Positions 52,048 to 60,959 of a DNA stretch of 64,000 bases are shown here, piece after piece. Under the pieces are notes generated by a model, which saw nothing but the letters and a program-made list of their open reading frames with translations, was not told where the DNA came from and ran no database searches. How positions within the stretch are numbered: position 1 is the first letter of the stretch; each line of letters opens with the position of its first letter. The position numbers were made by a program, and so were the translations under genes. Origin of the DNA: Mycolicibacterium arabiense. Its GTDB lineage: Bacteria > Actinomycetota > Actinomycetes > Mycobacteriales > Mycobacteriaceae. The stretch spans positions 310,001-374,000 of the forward strand of contig NZ_AP022592.1 of the NCBI RefSeq assembly GCF_010731815.2, read 5' to 3'.

Positions 52048-54078
52048 ATGACACTGCACCCAGGCGACGTCGTCGGCGGCTACACCATCGAGGGCGTGAT
52101 CGGACACGGCGGCATGGGCACCGTGTACCGCGCACGCCACCCGGCTCTCCCCCGCAGCGATGCCCTCAAGGTGCTCTCCGCCGAACTGTCGCGCGACGAG
52201 CACTTCCGGGCCCGCTTCGAACGCGAAGCCGAACTAGCGGCATCGCTGGACCACCCCAACATCGTCACCATCCACAACCGCGGCGAAACCGACGGTCAGT
52301 TGTGGATCGCCATGCAGTACGTCGCGGGCAGCGACGCCGACAACGAGATCAAGAACCACCGCATGACCCCCGAGCGGGCGGTCCACATCATCGGCGAAGT
52401 CGCACGGGCCCTGGACTACGCCCACCGCCGCCACCTGCTGCACCGCGACATCAAGCCCGCCAACTTCCTGCTCGCACCCAACGACGAACGCGTCTTCCTC
52501 GCCGACTTCGGCATCGCACGCGCCCTCGACGAGGCGGTGAATCTCACCCAGACCGGGACGGTGATGGCCAGCATCGCCTTCGCCTCCCCCGAAGCACTGG
52601 CCGGCGAAGAAATCGATCACCGCTCCGACGTCTACTCCCTGGGCTGCTCGCTGTACCGAATGCTCACCGGCAACTCACCGTTCGGCGGCCGGTCTGGGGG
52701 CATGGCCGCGATCGCAGCAGCGCACATGGTCGAGCCGCCGCCACGGGCAACCGACTCGGTCCCCAACCTGCCCACCGCATTCGACGCCGTCATCGCCCAA
52801 GCCATGGCCAAATACCCCGCCCAGCGATTCCAGACCGCCGGCGAACTCGCCCAGGCGGCCGTGCGGGCCCTCGACGAGACCACCAACGCCGTACGCGTCG
52901 CTCCGGCACCAGCACGCGGCCCAGGCTGGCCCGGGGACCACACGCCACCACGATGGCCCACCCAGGCCACCGGGCCCACCGGACCGACCCGGCCCACCCA
53001 GGCCACCGGACCGACCACACCCACGCCGTACAGCCCCGGCCCGACACCGCCACCATCGGGCCACGGCCCGGGATGGTCCACCGGACCCACCTCGCCGCCA
53101 CACGTCACCGGCCACAAACCGGTTCCACTCAAGCGCCGCAGGCGCCCGATGATCGCCGCCGCCCTGGCCGCAGTGGTACTCATCGTCGCCGGAACGAGTT
53201 ACGCGTTGTGGCCTAAAGACTCAGCACCGGCATACGCTGCTCAAACACTCGTCCACGAACACGGCCAGGCCACACTGACCGAGCAGCCCCGCGCAGTGAT
53301 CGCCGCGGGCCCCGGCGACGCCGACGCCGTGCTGTCGCTCGACGTCCAGCCGGTCGCCATCGTCGCCCCCGGCGGCGAGCTGCCAAGCTGGGAGAAGGAC
53401 CTCATCACCGGCGACGTCCGCGTCCTACCCACCGCCGACGCAGCAGCGCTCGCCGGCGCCCAATCCGATCTCATCCTCGACACCGGCGAGATCGACGGCG
53501 CCACCTACCGAGCCCTGTCTGATGTCGCCACCACCATCACACGCCCCCAAGATGCCAGCGATTGGACCTGGCAGACCCAATTACAGTGGACGGCAAGGAT
53601 TCTCGGCCACGAACAGCGCGCCAAAGACCTCATCGACAAAGCCGCCGCCGCCCAGGCCGACCTTCGATCCCAGCACCCCGTGTTCGACGGAAAGAGCGTC
53701 GAGGTCGTCCTGGTCACCGACGACGGCGTCAGTATCGCCTCACCCACCTCACCGGCGGCCCGCTACCTGCAGGGGCTGGGCTTCCGCTACCCAGCCAAAC
53801 CGGCCATCACCTCCACCGACGGCGCCGACATGCAACCCGTCGCAGATCCCGAACAACTCAACCTCACCCCCACCGATGTCCGGATCGTTCTGCGCACCGA
53901 CCGCACAGCCGGCAACGGAAGCTACAACGGCCTGCCTCAGCCGTTCTCGGCCTACCGGGGCGCCACCATCATCGTCGATGACCCCGCCGCGATCACCGCC
54001 CTGCAATCGCCGGGCTACGCCGCCGTCAACTACCTGAACACAGGACTGGTCAATGCACTTGCCCGCCAAGTCCGCTAG
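52048..54078 (+). CDS. Ser/Thr protein kinase fused to an extracellular ABC-type substrate-binding domain
   Basis: A 676-aa receptor kinase. Kinase domain at residues 11-270: glycine loop GHGGMGTVYRARH, Lys in DALKVL, catalytic HRDIKPANF, DFGIA and 'FASPEAL' for APE. A Pro/Thr-rich juxtamembrane stretch follows (about 285-370, a phosphorylation target in mycobacterial kinases), then a membrane helix (about 372-391). The extracellular part (about 400-676) looks like a TroA/FepB periplasmic binding protein: 'QPRAVIAAGPGDADAVLSLDVQPVAI', 'DLILDTGEIDGATYRALSDVATTITRP', a long connecting helix 'QTQLQWTARILGHEQRAKDLIDKAAA', 'SPAARYLQGLGF'. Ligands of this fold are metals or siderophores. The gene starts 10 bases after the lipoprotein stop. 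Confidence 0.87.
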   Translation: MTLHPGDVVGGYTIEGVIGHGGMGTVYRARHPALPRSDALKVLSAELSRDEHFRARFEREAELAASLDHPNIVTIHNRGETDGQLWIAMQYVAGSDADNEIKNHRMTPERAVHIIGEVARALDYAHRRHLLHRDIKPANFLLAPNDERVFLADFGIARALDEAVNLTQTGTVMASIAFASPEALAGEEIDHRSDVYSLGCSLYRMLTGNSPFGGRSGGMAAIAAAHMVEPPPRATDSVPNLPTAFDAVIAQAMAKYPAQRFQTAGELAQAAVRALDETTNAVRVAPAPARGPGWPGDHTPPRWPTQATGPTGPTRPTQATGPTTPTPYSPGPTPPPSGHGPGWSTGPTSPPHVTGHKPVPLKRRRRPMIAAALAAVVLIVAGTSYALWPKDSAPAYAAQTLVHEHGQATLTEQPRAVIAAGPGDADAVLSLDVQPVAIVAPGGELPSWEKDLITGDVRVLPTADAAALAGAQSDLILDTGEIDGATYRALSDVATTITRPQDASDWTWQTQLQWTARILGHEQRAKDLIDKAAAAQADLRSQHPVFDGKSVEVVLVTDDGVSIASPTSPAARYLQGLGFRYPAKPAITSTDGADMQPVADPEQLNLTPTDVRIVLRTDRTAGNGSYNGLPQPFSAYRGATIIVDDPAAITALQSPGYAAVNYLNTGLVNALARQVR

Positions 54079-54168
54079 CGCCGTGTGCGGCGACAGATTG
54101 GTGCTAAGCCACCCATCACGGAACCGTTAGCGTAAGAGCCGAAGACATCACGAGGGAGGGACCGCACC

Positions 54169-55212
54169 ATGGACGACGACGCCGAGAAGACCCAGAAGGT
54201 CACCGGTCACGCACCGTCGGCATCCGACGAGGACAAGACCCACGTCGTACCCCGCACCGCGCGCCCGACGACGCCGGAACCAGGGCGCGACCCAGCCGAG
54301 GACACGACGCTGCAGGTCCCCCGCACTGCTCCTGTCCCGCCGCCCCAGCAGCCTCCAGTGCCCGGCGCGCAGCCCCAGCAGCGTCCCGCACCCGGCCCGC
54401 AGCCCCAGCAGCGTCCGGCGTCCGGCCCGCAGCATCAGCTCCCGCAACCGCCCATTCAACAGCCGTATGGGACCGGTGGCGCCGCACCCGGTCATGCACC
54501 GCAGCCCGGCCCGCAGATGCCGTGGCCACCGAACCAGGCCGCTCCCTACGGACCTCGTCCGGGCACACAGCCGCCCTACCCCACCTTCCCGCCTTCGGGA
54601 TACAACACCCCCTACGCATCCAACGACCAACCCCCCTTCGCCAATGCCCACCCCGGCCCTTACAACCCGGCACCGCCGAGTCCGAACCCGCAGTCTCAAA
54701 CCCCCGGCGACACAGGCAATTCCATGCTCGGCAAGGGCAACTCATTCATCAGTCGGCTGATCTACCGGGGCATCAACGGAGAGTTGATTCGCCAACCCTG
54801 GTTCCAAAAGACCCGCCAGGAGTCACCGGACACGCTCGTGTACGCCGGCTTCGGCGTTGGTGTCCTTCTGGCGCTCGTCTTGGGCCAGCTCCCCGGTGCG
54901 TCCGGCACCATCGCGGCCTTCGCGGTGTTGATCGCCCTGGCCTACGTGCTGTTCGCCGTCGGAACCAAGCTGGCCGTTCAGCTCGTCGCCTACGGCGTTT
55001 GCGGGGGCGGCGCCGCGTTGTACGGACTAGGGGCGCTTCTGGGATTGATGGGCTGGCTGAGCTTGTCTTCGGCGTCACCGCTACTGCAAGGAGGCACGGG
55101 TCTCGGCACGATCATCATCCTGCAGACCGTGCTGTCCGCGGTCGCATGCGCCGTTCTGGTCTTCGCCGGTCTCGCGGTGCACCGCACCATCAAGAACCTC
55201 TCCGGGCAGTAG
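54169..55212 (+). CDS. Threonine/proline-rich protein with four C-terminal membrane helices
   Basis: A 347-aa protein. The first 60 residues are acidic with Thr in 'DEDKTHVVPRT' and 'AEDTTLQVPRT', two near-repeats that look like kinase sites and FHA-docking phosphothreonines (compare the TQ/TT sites of GarA). A 120-residue Pro/Gln-rich linker follows, then a segment 'GNSFISRLIYRGINGELIRQPWFQKTRQESPDTLVY' and four membrane helices (about 220-340). It sits 90 bases downstream of the kinase on the same strand and is convergent with the second FHA-HTH gene, so it is a good candidate substrate linking the kinase to FHA proteins. Confidence 0.75.
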   Translation: MDDDAEKTQKVTGHAPSASDEDKTHVVPRTARPTTPEPGRDPAEDTTLQVPRTAPVPPPQQPPVPGAQPQQRPAPGPQPQQRPASGPQHQLPQPPIQQPYGTGGAAPGHAPQPGPQMPWPPNQAAPYGPRPGTQPPYPTFPPSGYNTPYASNDQPPFANAHPGPYNPAPPSPNPQSQTPGDTGNSMLGKGNSFISRLIYRGINGELIRQPWFQKTRQESPDTLVYAGFGVGVLLALVLGQLPGASGTIAAFAVLIALAYVLFAVGTKLAVQLVAYGVCGGGAALYGLGALLGLMGWLSLSSASPLLQGGTGLGTIIILQTVLSAVACAVLVFAGLAVHRTIKNLSGQ

Positions 55213-55365
55213 GACTCCCCTCGGAAAGCGATTGTCCCGTCCCGGCCCTCGGTGCGCCGCCCGGCAGAAAGCGTCTGCCCTTCCTGTCCGCTGCACCTCA
55301 CCGCAGAGAACCTGTGGCGCACGGGGAGTCGGTGGACACAGTCGTGGGGTGTGGGCTCTCTTGAA

Positions 55366-56469
55366 CTATCGCAACACTTCAACGAGCCGTTGCAGGGCGC
55401 CCAGTTGCGGCGGCGAGACGGTTTGCCCTGCTTCGGCCGCACTGAGGTCGTGTGCACTGATCCCCACGATCGCGGCCGCTTCCTCCAGGGTCAGCTCCGC
55501 GCGATGACGCGCGGCGAATACCCGTTGCCCGATCGTGGCATTCGGCGATCGCGCAGCCTGCAGCATCAGCTCGCGTCGCACTCGTCGCACCTCGCCTAGA
55601 CCCAACAGGATGTCGGGTGCGCCGGCCGAGCCGCGGGAGGCGTTCGACGCGGCTGACTCGAGCCGATTGAGGTCGGCAATGAGGCCGCCGACCCTGGATT
55701 GGAAGGAGGGGTCCGCCGCGGCCGGCGGCAGCGCTGCAATCTGAGACTTGATGTTGGACAGCGCAACTGCAATCGTTTCCGCCATGAAGCGGGATTCGAC
55801 CGCGGTCGTACCCCCTGTCTTGAGCAGAACGGTGCGCTCTTCATCGTTGGCATCCGTGGGCTGGACGTCGTTGCCGCCGGGGCCAGATTCGGCCTTGTAC
55901 TGGCGTCGCAGATTCTCGATGTGGCCAGCTGGCCATCCGAGCGCCGCCTCCAACTTTTCGCGGGTCTTCTGCCGTGGCCAGCTGCGCCCTTTCTCGAAAG
56001 TGATGAGTGCGCCGGCGTTCATGACCTGTGCGGCAGCGAGTGTCCGCTGCGAGATCTCGAGTTCGTTGCGACGTTGCGCGACCTGGGTGCCGACATAGAC
56101 GAGGCTGGGATCCAGCCCACTGAAATGAACCTGGACACCCACGTTTGGATGTCCCAAGACGACGGTCAACTCGTCCTCGGGGATCTCGAACTCGTCGTTG
56201 ATCTCTTCACCGTTGATGAAGACGCCGTTGCGGCCCTTCGGCACGCCGTACCAGGAACCGTCCCGGGCGTGGACGACGAGATGTTCACGTGAGACCCGAC
56301 CGTCGGAGATCGGGATGTGCGGTTTCTCCGCGGCGCCAGTACCGGGCCGCCCGATGACGACCGGGGATTGTGCCCTTTCCACCCGATAGGAGTCAGCGCC
56401 CACCCGGATGGTCAGCGTGGAAGCGACTTCCTGTGCGCCGTCTGCATGGTTGGTGGGTCCTGAACTCAC
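55366..56469 (-). CDS. FHA domain-HTH regulator (second copy)
   Basis: A 367-aa paralogue of 45266-46399. FHA: 'VVIGRPGTGAAEKPHIPISDGRVSREHLVVH' and 'KGRNGVFINGEEI'. HTH: 'VAQRRNELEISQRTLAAAQVMNAGALITFEKGRSWPRQKTREKLEAAL' (about 132-180). The helical middle and C-terminal HTH-like unit ('VFAARHRAELTLEEAAAIVGISAHDLSAAEAGQ') are kept. The GTG start lies 6 bases after a TACGAT -10 box, so the mRNA is probably leaderless. It is convergent with the Thr-rich membrane protein of the kinase operon. Confidence 0.85.
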   Translation of the reverse strand: MSSGPTNHADGAQEVASTLTIRVGADSYRVERAQSPVVIGRPGTGAAEKPHIPISDGRVSREHLVVHARDGSWYGVPKGRNGVFINGEEINDEFEIPEDELTVVLGHPNVGVQVHFSGLDPSLVYVGTQVAQRRNELEISQRTLAAAQVMNAGALITFEKGRSWPRQKTREKLEAALGWPAGHIENLRRQYKAESGPGGNDVQPTDANDEERTVLLKTGGTTAVESRFMAETIAVALSNIKSQIAALPPAAADPSFQSRVGGLIADLNRLESAASNASRGSAGAPDILLGLGEVRRVRRELMLQAARSPNATIGQRVFAARHRAELTLEEAAAIVGISAHDLSAAEAGQTVSPPQLGALQRLVEVLR

Positions 56470-56776
56470 TCTAGAATCGTAGCATCGCTACGTTTGCAAT
56501 GACGGCCGTTGCGGAACCCGCCTGTGCGCATCCTGCCGTGGTGAAAGCCTGCGGCACTGCGGCGTAATGACAGACCCGGGCCCTCGGGGGCCGGCGACAC
56601 CGCGCTCCTCCGACGAGCGGTTCGAAGCAGGAACCCGCCTGGTCCTCCGACGGGCTGGCCGCTGTACGCAAGGCCGGTGGTCAACCGGTGCGTTAGGTGA
56701 GTCCGTCACTACTGCGGGCACATTCGGCAGCACGAGTGGGGCACGTCGGCTGGGAGCGGGGTTGATCTTCTGCCCG
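56470..56776. promoter_or_regulatory. Promoter of the second FHA-HTH gene and upstream region
   Basis: On the minus strand CAAACGT, 6 bases, GCTACGAT, then 6 bases to the GTG start (56476-56496). CGTAGC-ATC-GCTACG (56478-56492) is a perfect dyad. The remaining bases up to 56776 show no gene. Confidence 0.5.
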
Positions 56777-57163
56777 TTATTGGGTTCCGCGTGGTCGGCC
56801 GCTGAGTTCGTGCTCGGCGACGAACCACTTGTTGTTCCAGATGGCGGCCTCGGTGGGGTCGCTGATGGACGTCATCCCGGGGCCGAAGGTGTCGTGTACC
56901 TCCAGGGCGAGTTGGATGCTGGCGACCAGTGCTGGCAGTGCTTCGGTCAGCCAGCGGTACCTGGTGGCGTCGAATTCGGCGAGCAGTTTGTTGGCCTCGG
57001 CGTTGTCGGGAGCTGCCGTTGCCCGCACTTCTGCGGCAGTCCTGGTCAGTGTTGCGATTCGCTGCTGGCCTTCGACGAGTTGACGGGCCAACTCGCGAAG
57101 CGTGGGATCGGGATCCATCGCGAAGAGGCCGTCGCCGGATCCGGTGGCTTGCGGGTCGGACAT
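56777..57163 (-). CDS. Hypothetical helical protein
   Basis: A 128-aa protein, started at ATG 57163 (MSDPQATGSGDGLF); longer readings look non-coding. The sequence is amphipathic helical: 'PTLRELARQLVEGQQRIATLTRTAAEVRATAAPDNAEANKLLAEFDATRYRWLTEALPALVASIQLALEVHDTFG', then 'SDPTEAAIWNNKWFVAEHELSG'. No signal peptide or membrane helix. It resembles small WXG-like helical hairpins in composition, but no WXG motif is present. It lies upstream of the FHA-HTH gene on the same strand, 307 bases away. Function unknown. Confidence 0.6.
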   Translation of the reverse strand: MSDPQATGSGDGLFAMDPDPTLRELARQLVEGQQRIATLTRTAAEVRATAAPDNAEANKLLAEFDATRYRWLTEALPALVASIQLALEVHDTFGPGMTSISDPTEAAIWNNKWFVAEHELSGRPRGTQ

Positions 57164-57724
57164 TCCCTGATGGTCGCATGCGGTCGGTGCGATCATCGGT
57201 GATCTCAGCGACTGACTGACGGCTCGGGTCTGCCCGGGTTCTCTCGTCGCGGCCAGCTCTGTCCTCTCTCCTAAGGAATTGACCGCGCCCGCGTCATGAT
57301 CCATTCGGCGGCGAGGCTGCGCGCTGACTGACGCGAGTTCGCGTCGACGGGCGGCCGGGCCGCCGGGCGCGAGCCATCCCCGGGGTCGACGTCACCAGTC
57401 ACATCGGCTGGCTGGGCGACCGGCGCCGTACCCTCATTCAACCGCTGCAACGCTACGCTTTCGCCCCCCCCCGGTACGGCGACTGTTATATGCAACCGTT
57501 GCGAGACTAGCACTAAACCACATTAACGCAATGGATTGGCGACGGCTTGGGCCGGCCGTACGCACTGCTACGAGGGTATCGACGCAGGTCGACGGACGAT
57601 AAAATCGCGGACGCGACCAGCCGTGCGTTCTCAGTCCGTAAACGTTGCGTTGCTACGGTTTATGCTATACATTGAGTCGCATCGCGCTTCGAGAACGTGG
57701 CGCACGACCGGACAGGAGCGACCA
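57164..57724. other. Intergenic region upstream of whiB, 561 bases
   Basis: Contains a run of nine C (57464-57472), TGCAACGCTACG (57447 region) and CTACGGTTTATGCTAT (57653-57668), the probable whiB promoter. An 80-codon minus-strand frame spans the C tract but has no clear ribosome site, and I do not call it. Confidence 0.45.
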
Positions 57725-58126
57725 ATGAACGCAGTGGGGATGGACGGACTGCCCGTCGGACAATGCACCCGCGACCCGGAGCGGTGGGTGTCCAGGGCCG
57801 ACGAGGACGCCAAGGCCATCTGCCGGCTCTGCCCGCGCCGGTGGGCCTGCGCCCGGGAGGCCGTCGAACTCCCGCGCGCCGAGGGGCTGTGGGCGGGCAT
57901 CGTCATCCCGGAAGCCGGCCGCGGTAGGACCTTCGCCCTGCGTCAACTGCGCTCGCTGGCCGAGCAGAACGGAACGGCTACTCCGTCCGTGCTCGCCGAC
58001 TGTTCCTCGAATCCGCCTGAAACTCTCCGACCACGCGCCTCGCTGCCGGTTTCGAGGGGACGGCAGCGGGGCCCGCAGAAATTCGTGAGCCCGGTAGGCC
58101 CCCGTCGGGCCGACCATCGCGGGTGA
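57725..58126 (+). CDS. WhiB-like iron-sulfur regulator
   Basis: A 133-aa Wbl protein. ATG 57725 follows GGACAGGAGCG. The four cluster ligands are Cys14, Cys33, Cys36 and Cys42 in the canonical Cx18Cx2Cx5C pattern. The G(V/I)W(G/A)G turn is present as GLWAG (about 54-58), followed by the basic 'GRGRTFALRQLR'. Wbl proteins bind sigma factor region 4 and respond to redox or NO. The C-terminal 40 residues are rich in Pro, Ser and Arg and longer than in most family members. The promoter shares an ACGGTTTATGC element with the PknH-type sensor gene. Confidence 0.92.
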   Translation: MNAVGMDGLPVGQCTRDPERWVSRADEDAKAICRLCPRRWACAREAVELPRAEGLWAGIVIPEAGRGRTFALRQLRSLAEQNGTATPSVLADCSSNPPETLRPRASLPVSRGRQRGPQKFVSPVGPRRADHRG

Positions 58127-58157
58127 CGGGCTCGGCGCTCCAGTACCGAGGGAATGG

Positions 58158-58460
58158 CTAGAGGTCCGGCGGCTCGGGCATCACGTAGGGCCGTTCCGGC
58201 TCCGGGGCGGCAGAGCTGATGCGCTTGGATGCTGGCCCCCAGATTGCCGTGCAGTGCTCACCCAGCGGTGGCCCGTACGTCGGAGCCTCCTCCGGCGGGC
58301 AGGTCCGACAAAACCAAAGCATGTGGCCGATCCCATGGCCCTTGCACGCGACGTGGCCCACCAGGACTGCGCCCGGCCCCAGTGGGTGTCCGCGAGGGCA
58401 GTGCGTCGGCGCTTCGGTGATCCACTTGCCGTACCGACGCACCAGATCTCCCGGAGCCAT
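58158..58460 (-). CDS. Small Cys/His-rich protein
   Basis: A 100-aa protein with Cys/His groups 'HCPRGHPLGP', 'ACKGHGIGHMLWFCRTCP' and 'GEHCTAIW' that could bind one zinc ion. Its Trp, Gly and Pro content and compact size resemble small mycobacterial and mycobacteriophage zinc-ribbon proteins. The GTG/ATG choice at 58460 (MAPGDLVRRYGKWI) is supported by coding character. It is convergent with whiB, only 31 bases away. No function can be assigned. Confidence 0.65.
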   Translation of the reverse strand: MAPGDLVRRYGKWITEAPTHCPRGHPLGPGAVLVGHVACKGHGIGHMLWFCRTCPPEEAPTYGPPLGEHCTAIWGPASKRISSAAPEPERPYVMPEPPDL

Positions 58461-58698
58461 GCGGCCACCGTAATGGGACTAACCGACGGCCTGGCGGCTG
58501 GGAGTTCGCGTGGACCGAAGCGATCCGGTAGGCCCCACCCGAAGTCGACCTCGGCATCGTCGTCGGGGATGACATCGGGAAGCTATTCGCGGAAGACCCG
58601 AAGACCTTCGGCGCGTGGGTTGGTCATGGGGTTGAGCTTGGCACCGAGGGTTATTGCGATGCGGTCGTCCAGCGTGGACTGCGCTCGAACTCAAAGCG

Positions 58699-59660
58699 TC
58701 AATCCTCCACGACTATGTCGTGAAATATTCGGCCGTAGGAGCGGATCGCGTCGTTGATGGGGGGAAAAACGGACAAGTACATAGTCAGTTGCGAGTCGTA
58801 GATGCTCCAATCCAGTTCCTCGAGTGCATCGGGTGCGATCAGTCGTCCGTCCGGCCCGAAGAACTTCGGGTCGATTGTGGGGTCGCCCGGTCGAGCCGTC
58901 AGGACCGCAACATCCAAGGCGACCTGAGTTTGAGTGTGGGCCGGCGTTGGCCGTCCCGAATCGGAGTATTTGCCGGCTCTGCCTTCGCGACGACGCCGCG
59001 TAGACGAACAGCCTGGATCAACCACTGCCGCGTGTCATTGGTTCCCGCAAGTCGCGGATCTTTCGACACGGCGTTCGCGAACGCTTCTTGGTAGGCTTTC
59101 GCACGTTTCGTAGCAGCGTCGATGAAGGTCTCGTTTGCCTCTGAGTTCTTCATCATCGCCCGAAAGAGACCTACCGTGCGGGTCACGGGTGACTCGATGC
59201 TCTCGAGTGCGTCCAAGGGTTCGAAACCCTGTGAGCCGTCGTCATCACCCACCAAGGCGCCGAGGTAGGGCACCAGGCTTGACGCAAAAGACTGCCATAG
59301 AATGGGATTCGGCGGCGCTTCGGCGAGGGCCTCTCTCTTGTCAGCCAGAAACGTCGCGACAGCAAGCGCAGATTGGCCCGCTCGCTCGGCAACGAAGCGG
59401 TCGGGAGACTGGGCGTCGTCCGGAATCCATGAAAGGAGATCGCCTGCCCTGCGACCGCCATCGTCCCACGGGTACATCGTCATGTCGCTCAGGAGGGCCG
59501 CGCCGCCTGATCCCGTGATGGCGTCCCACACTGCGCTTGGGTTCGTTTCCGACGGTAATTCGGGCACGGCAGGGGAGTTCGAGCAGCCCGTGAGGACGGC
59601 GAGCGTCGCCGCGATCGACGCAACGCGCTTCGTCGTGAGTGAACGAATCTTCATGGTCAA
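58699..59660 (-). pseudogene. Exported lipoprotein of unknown family, split by a frameshift
   Basis: ATG 59660 opens a signal peptide with lipobox LTGC (KIRSLTTKRVASIAATLAV then LTGCSN). The frame runs to 'GVVAKAEPANTP' near 58970, where a one-base change moves the coding into another frame: 'KYSDSGRPTPAHTQTQVALDVAVLTARPGDPTIDPKFFGPDGRLIAPDALEELDWSIYDSQLTMYLSV', ending at 58699. Joined, the protein is about 320 aa. A second copy of only the C-terminal block sits directly upstream (59657-59845), so this is a tandem family with decay. The block 'IDPKFF..DG' is the conserved hallmark. Confidence 0.7.
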
Positions 59661-59845
59661 TTATCAATTCCGTTGACTCTGCCCAAGGTGTCTCGGAACT
59701 TTTCTAGCATGCTGTTCATTTGTACTCGTTCTGACATCGCGACGGTCAATTGCGCGTCGTATACGCTCCCTTCGTCTGCGCTGACATGGTTGGGTGACTT
59801 CAACGAGCCGTCTCCGTTGAAGAATTTGGGATCAATATAAGTAGC
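59657..59845 (-). pseudogene. C-terminal remnant of a paralogous lipoprotein
   Basis: Encodes 'ATYIDPKFFNGDGSLKSPNHVSADEGSVYDAQLTVAMSERVQMNSMLEKFRDTLGRVNGIDN', matching the C-terminus of the neighbouring lipoprotein (TIDPKFFGPDGRLIAPDAL...SIYDSQLTMYLSV). Its stop overlaps the start codon of the downstream copy by four bases. The N-terminal part has been lost, probably replaced when the divergent gene at 59907 arrived. Confidence 0.65.
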
Positions 59846-59906
59846 GCCGGGCGACGCGCGATACGCTCGGAGATGTGATGCGCGCAGTACCGACGACGAC
59901 GACAAC

Positions 59907-60851
59907 ATGGTGAAGCGCAGGGGCATTCCGTGGGCTCCCACCTCGATTCCCGACATGCGGCGTCAGTGGTGTGACGCCCTCGACACCCTTGTCGCGCACC
60001 AATCTTCGGCGTTGGAGGCGCCTGCCGATCCGGCATTCGGCGGCTCTCGCCGCTTGCAGCGCATGCAGGCCAAGCTGGCCGAGTCCCTGGCGCAGATGAG
60101 CGCCGAGTCCCAGGCGATCCGCAATGCGGAGTTGTACTGGGTGTCACGCGACATGGTGGACGTGGCTCTCGACGCCGCCGGTTCGCTTCCGGAGTGGACG
60201 CCGGCGATCGCCGCGCCGTGTCCCACTGGGCTGCTGTGCTGGGCCAAGCCCGCCGGCGTCGTTCCGTGGAACGCGTTAAGTCCTGATGACCCTGGCGAGG
60301 TGGCCTGGGACGGGCTGTGGTGGTGGTCGCGACCGGATGGAGTGCTTCAGCTACAACCGCTGTCGCGGCTGGCGAAGAACCCCGAGCTGCTGGCGCCCTA
60401 CCAGGTGATGTCGCCGCTGTGGGCGACCAATCCCACCCTGATGGTCCAGCCGTTGGTTCCAAGGACCGCCGAGGTGGCCGACGCTGCAGACGCCTCGCCT
60501 CTAGTCAGCATCGTCGGCGCGGCCTGGCTGCTGATGGGTCAGCCGACCGTCGCCGCGACCCGCGCACTGGAGGCGCCCTCGCGAGGCCGCACCGGTGCGA
60601 CTACTGGGCAGGCTGACCCCGATCAGGTCAGCATCATCGAGCTGCGCCGACCGATGAGCCCACCCCGTGAGGGCGACGGCCAATCACCTGATCGCCAGTA
60701 CCATCATCGCTGGTGGGTCGGGGGGCACTGGCGGCAGCAAGCGTGCGGCCCCAATCACGCCGATCGACGCCCGAAGTGGATCGCCCCGTACGTCAAGGGC
60801 CCCGACGGCGCCCCACTGAAAACGGACCGCGTCCACGTGTGGCGCCGCTAG
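59907..60851 (+). CDS. Hypothetical protein, phage/plasmid-like C-terminus
   Basis: A 314-aa protein without signal or membrane helices. The N-terminal part is helical ('RRQWCDALDTLVAHQSSALEA'), the middle has 'VAWDGLWWWSRPDGVLQLQPLSRL', and the C-terminus reads 'YHHRWWVGGHWRQQACGPNHADRRPKWIAPYVKGPDGAPLKTDRVHVWRR'. I associate this last block (H-W-RWQ-like, WIAPYVKGP) with proteins of mycobacteriophages and mycobacterial mobile elements, of unknown function. It is divergent from the lipoprotein remnant. No operon partners. Confidence 0.7.
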   Translation: MVKRRGIPWAPTSIPDMRRQWCDALDTLVAHQSSALEAPADPAFGGSRRLQRMQAKLAESLAQMSAESQAIRNAELYWVSRDMVDVALDAAGSLPEWTPAIAAPCPTGLLCWAKPAGVVPWNALSPDDPGEVAWDGLWWWSRPDGVLQLQPLSRLAKNPELLAPYQVMSPLWATNPTLMVQPLVPRTAEVADAADASPLVSIVGAAWLLMGQPTVAATRALEAPSRGRTGATTGQADPDQVSIIELRRPMSPPREGDGQSPDRQYHHRWWVGGHWRQQACGPNHADRRPKWIAPYVKGPDGAPLKTDRVHVWRR

Positions 60852-60959
60852 GCTCGCCGATCTTGGCCGCGAATTGCCAGTGAGACACTGTGCACTGCAA
60901 CGGCATTGACCTGATCGGCATTGACGCAGCGCGATGCACATCGACACCGCGCCAGAGGT

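Noticed and set aside
56777..57163. ESX/WXG100-type secreted substrate
   Set aside because: Length and helices fit loosely, but there is no WXG turn or YxxxD/E export motif and no ESX gene nearby.
57271..57513. 80-codon minus-strand frame crossing a C9 tract, possible phase-variable gene
   Set aside because: No ribosome site, no family, and mycobacteria rarely use homopolymer phase variation; the tract is noted only.
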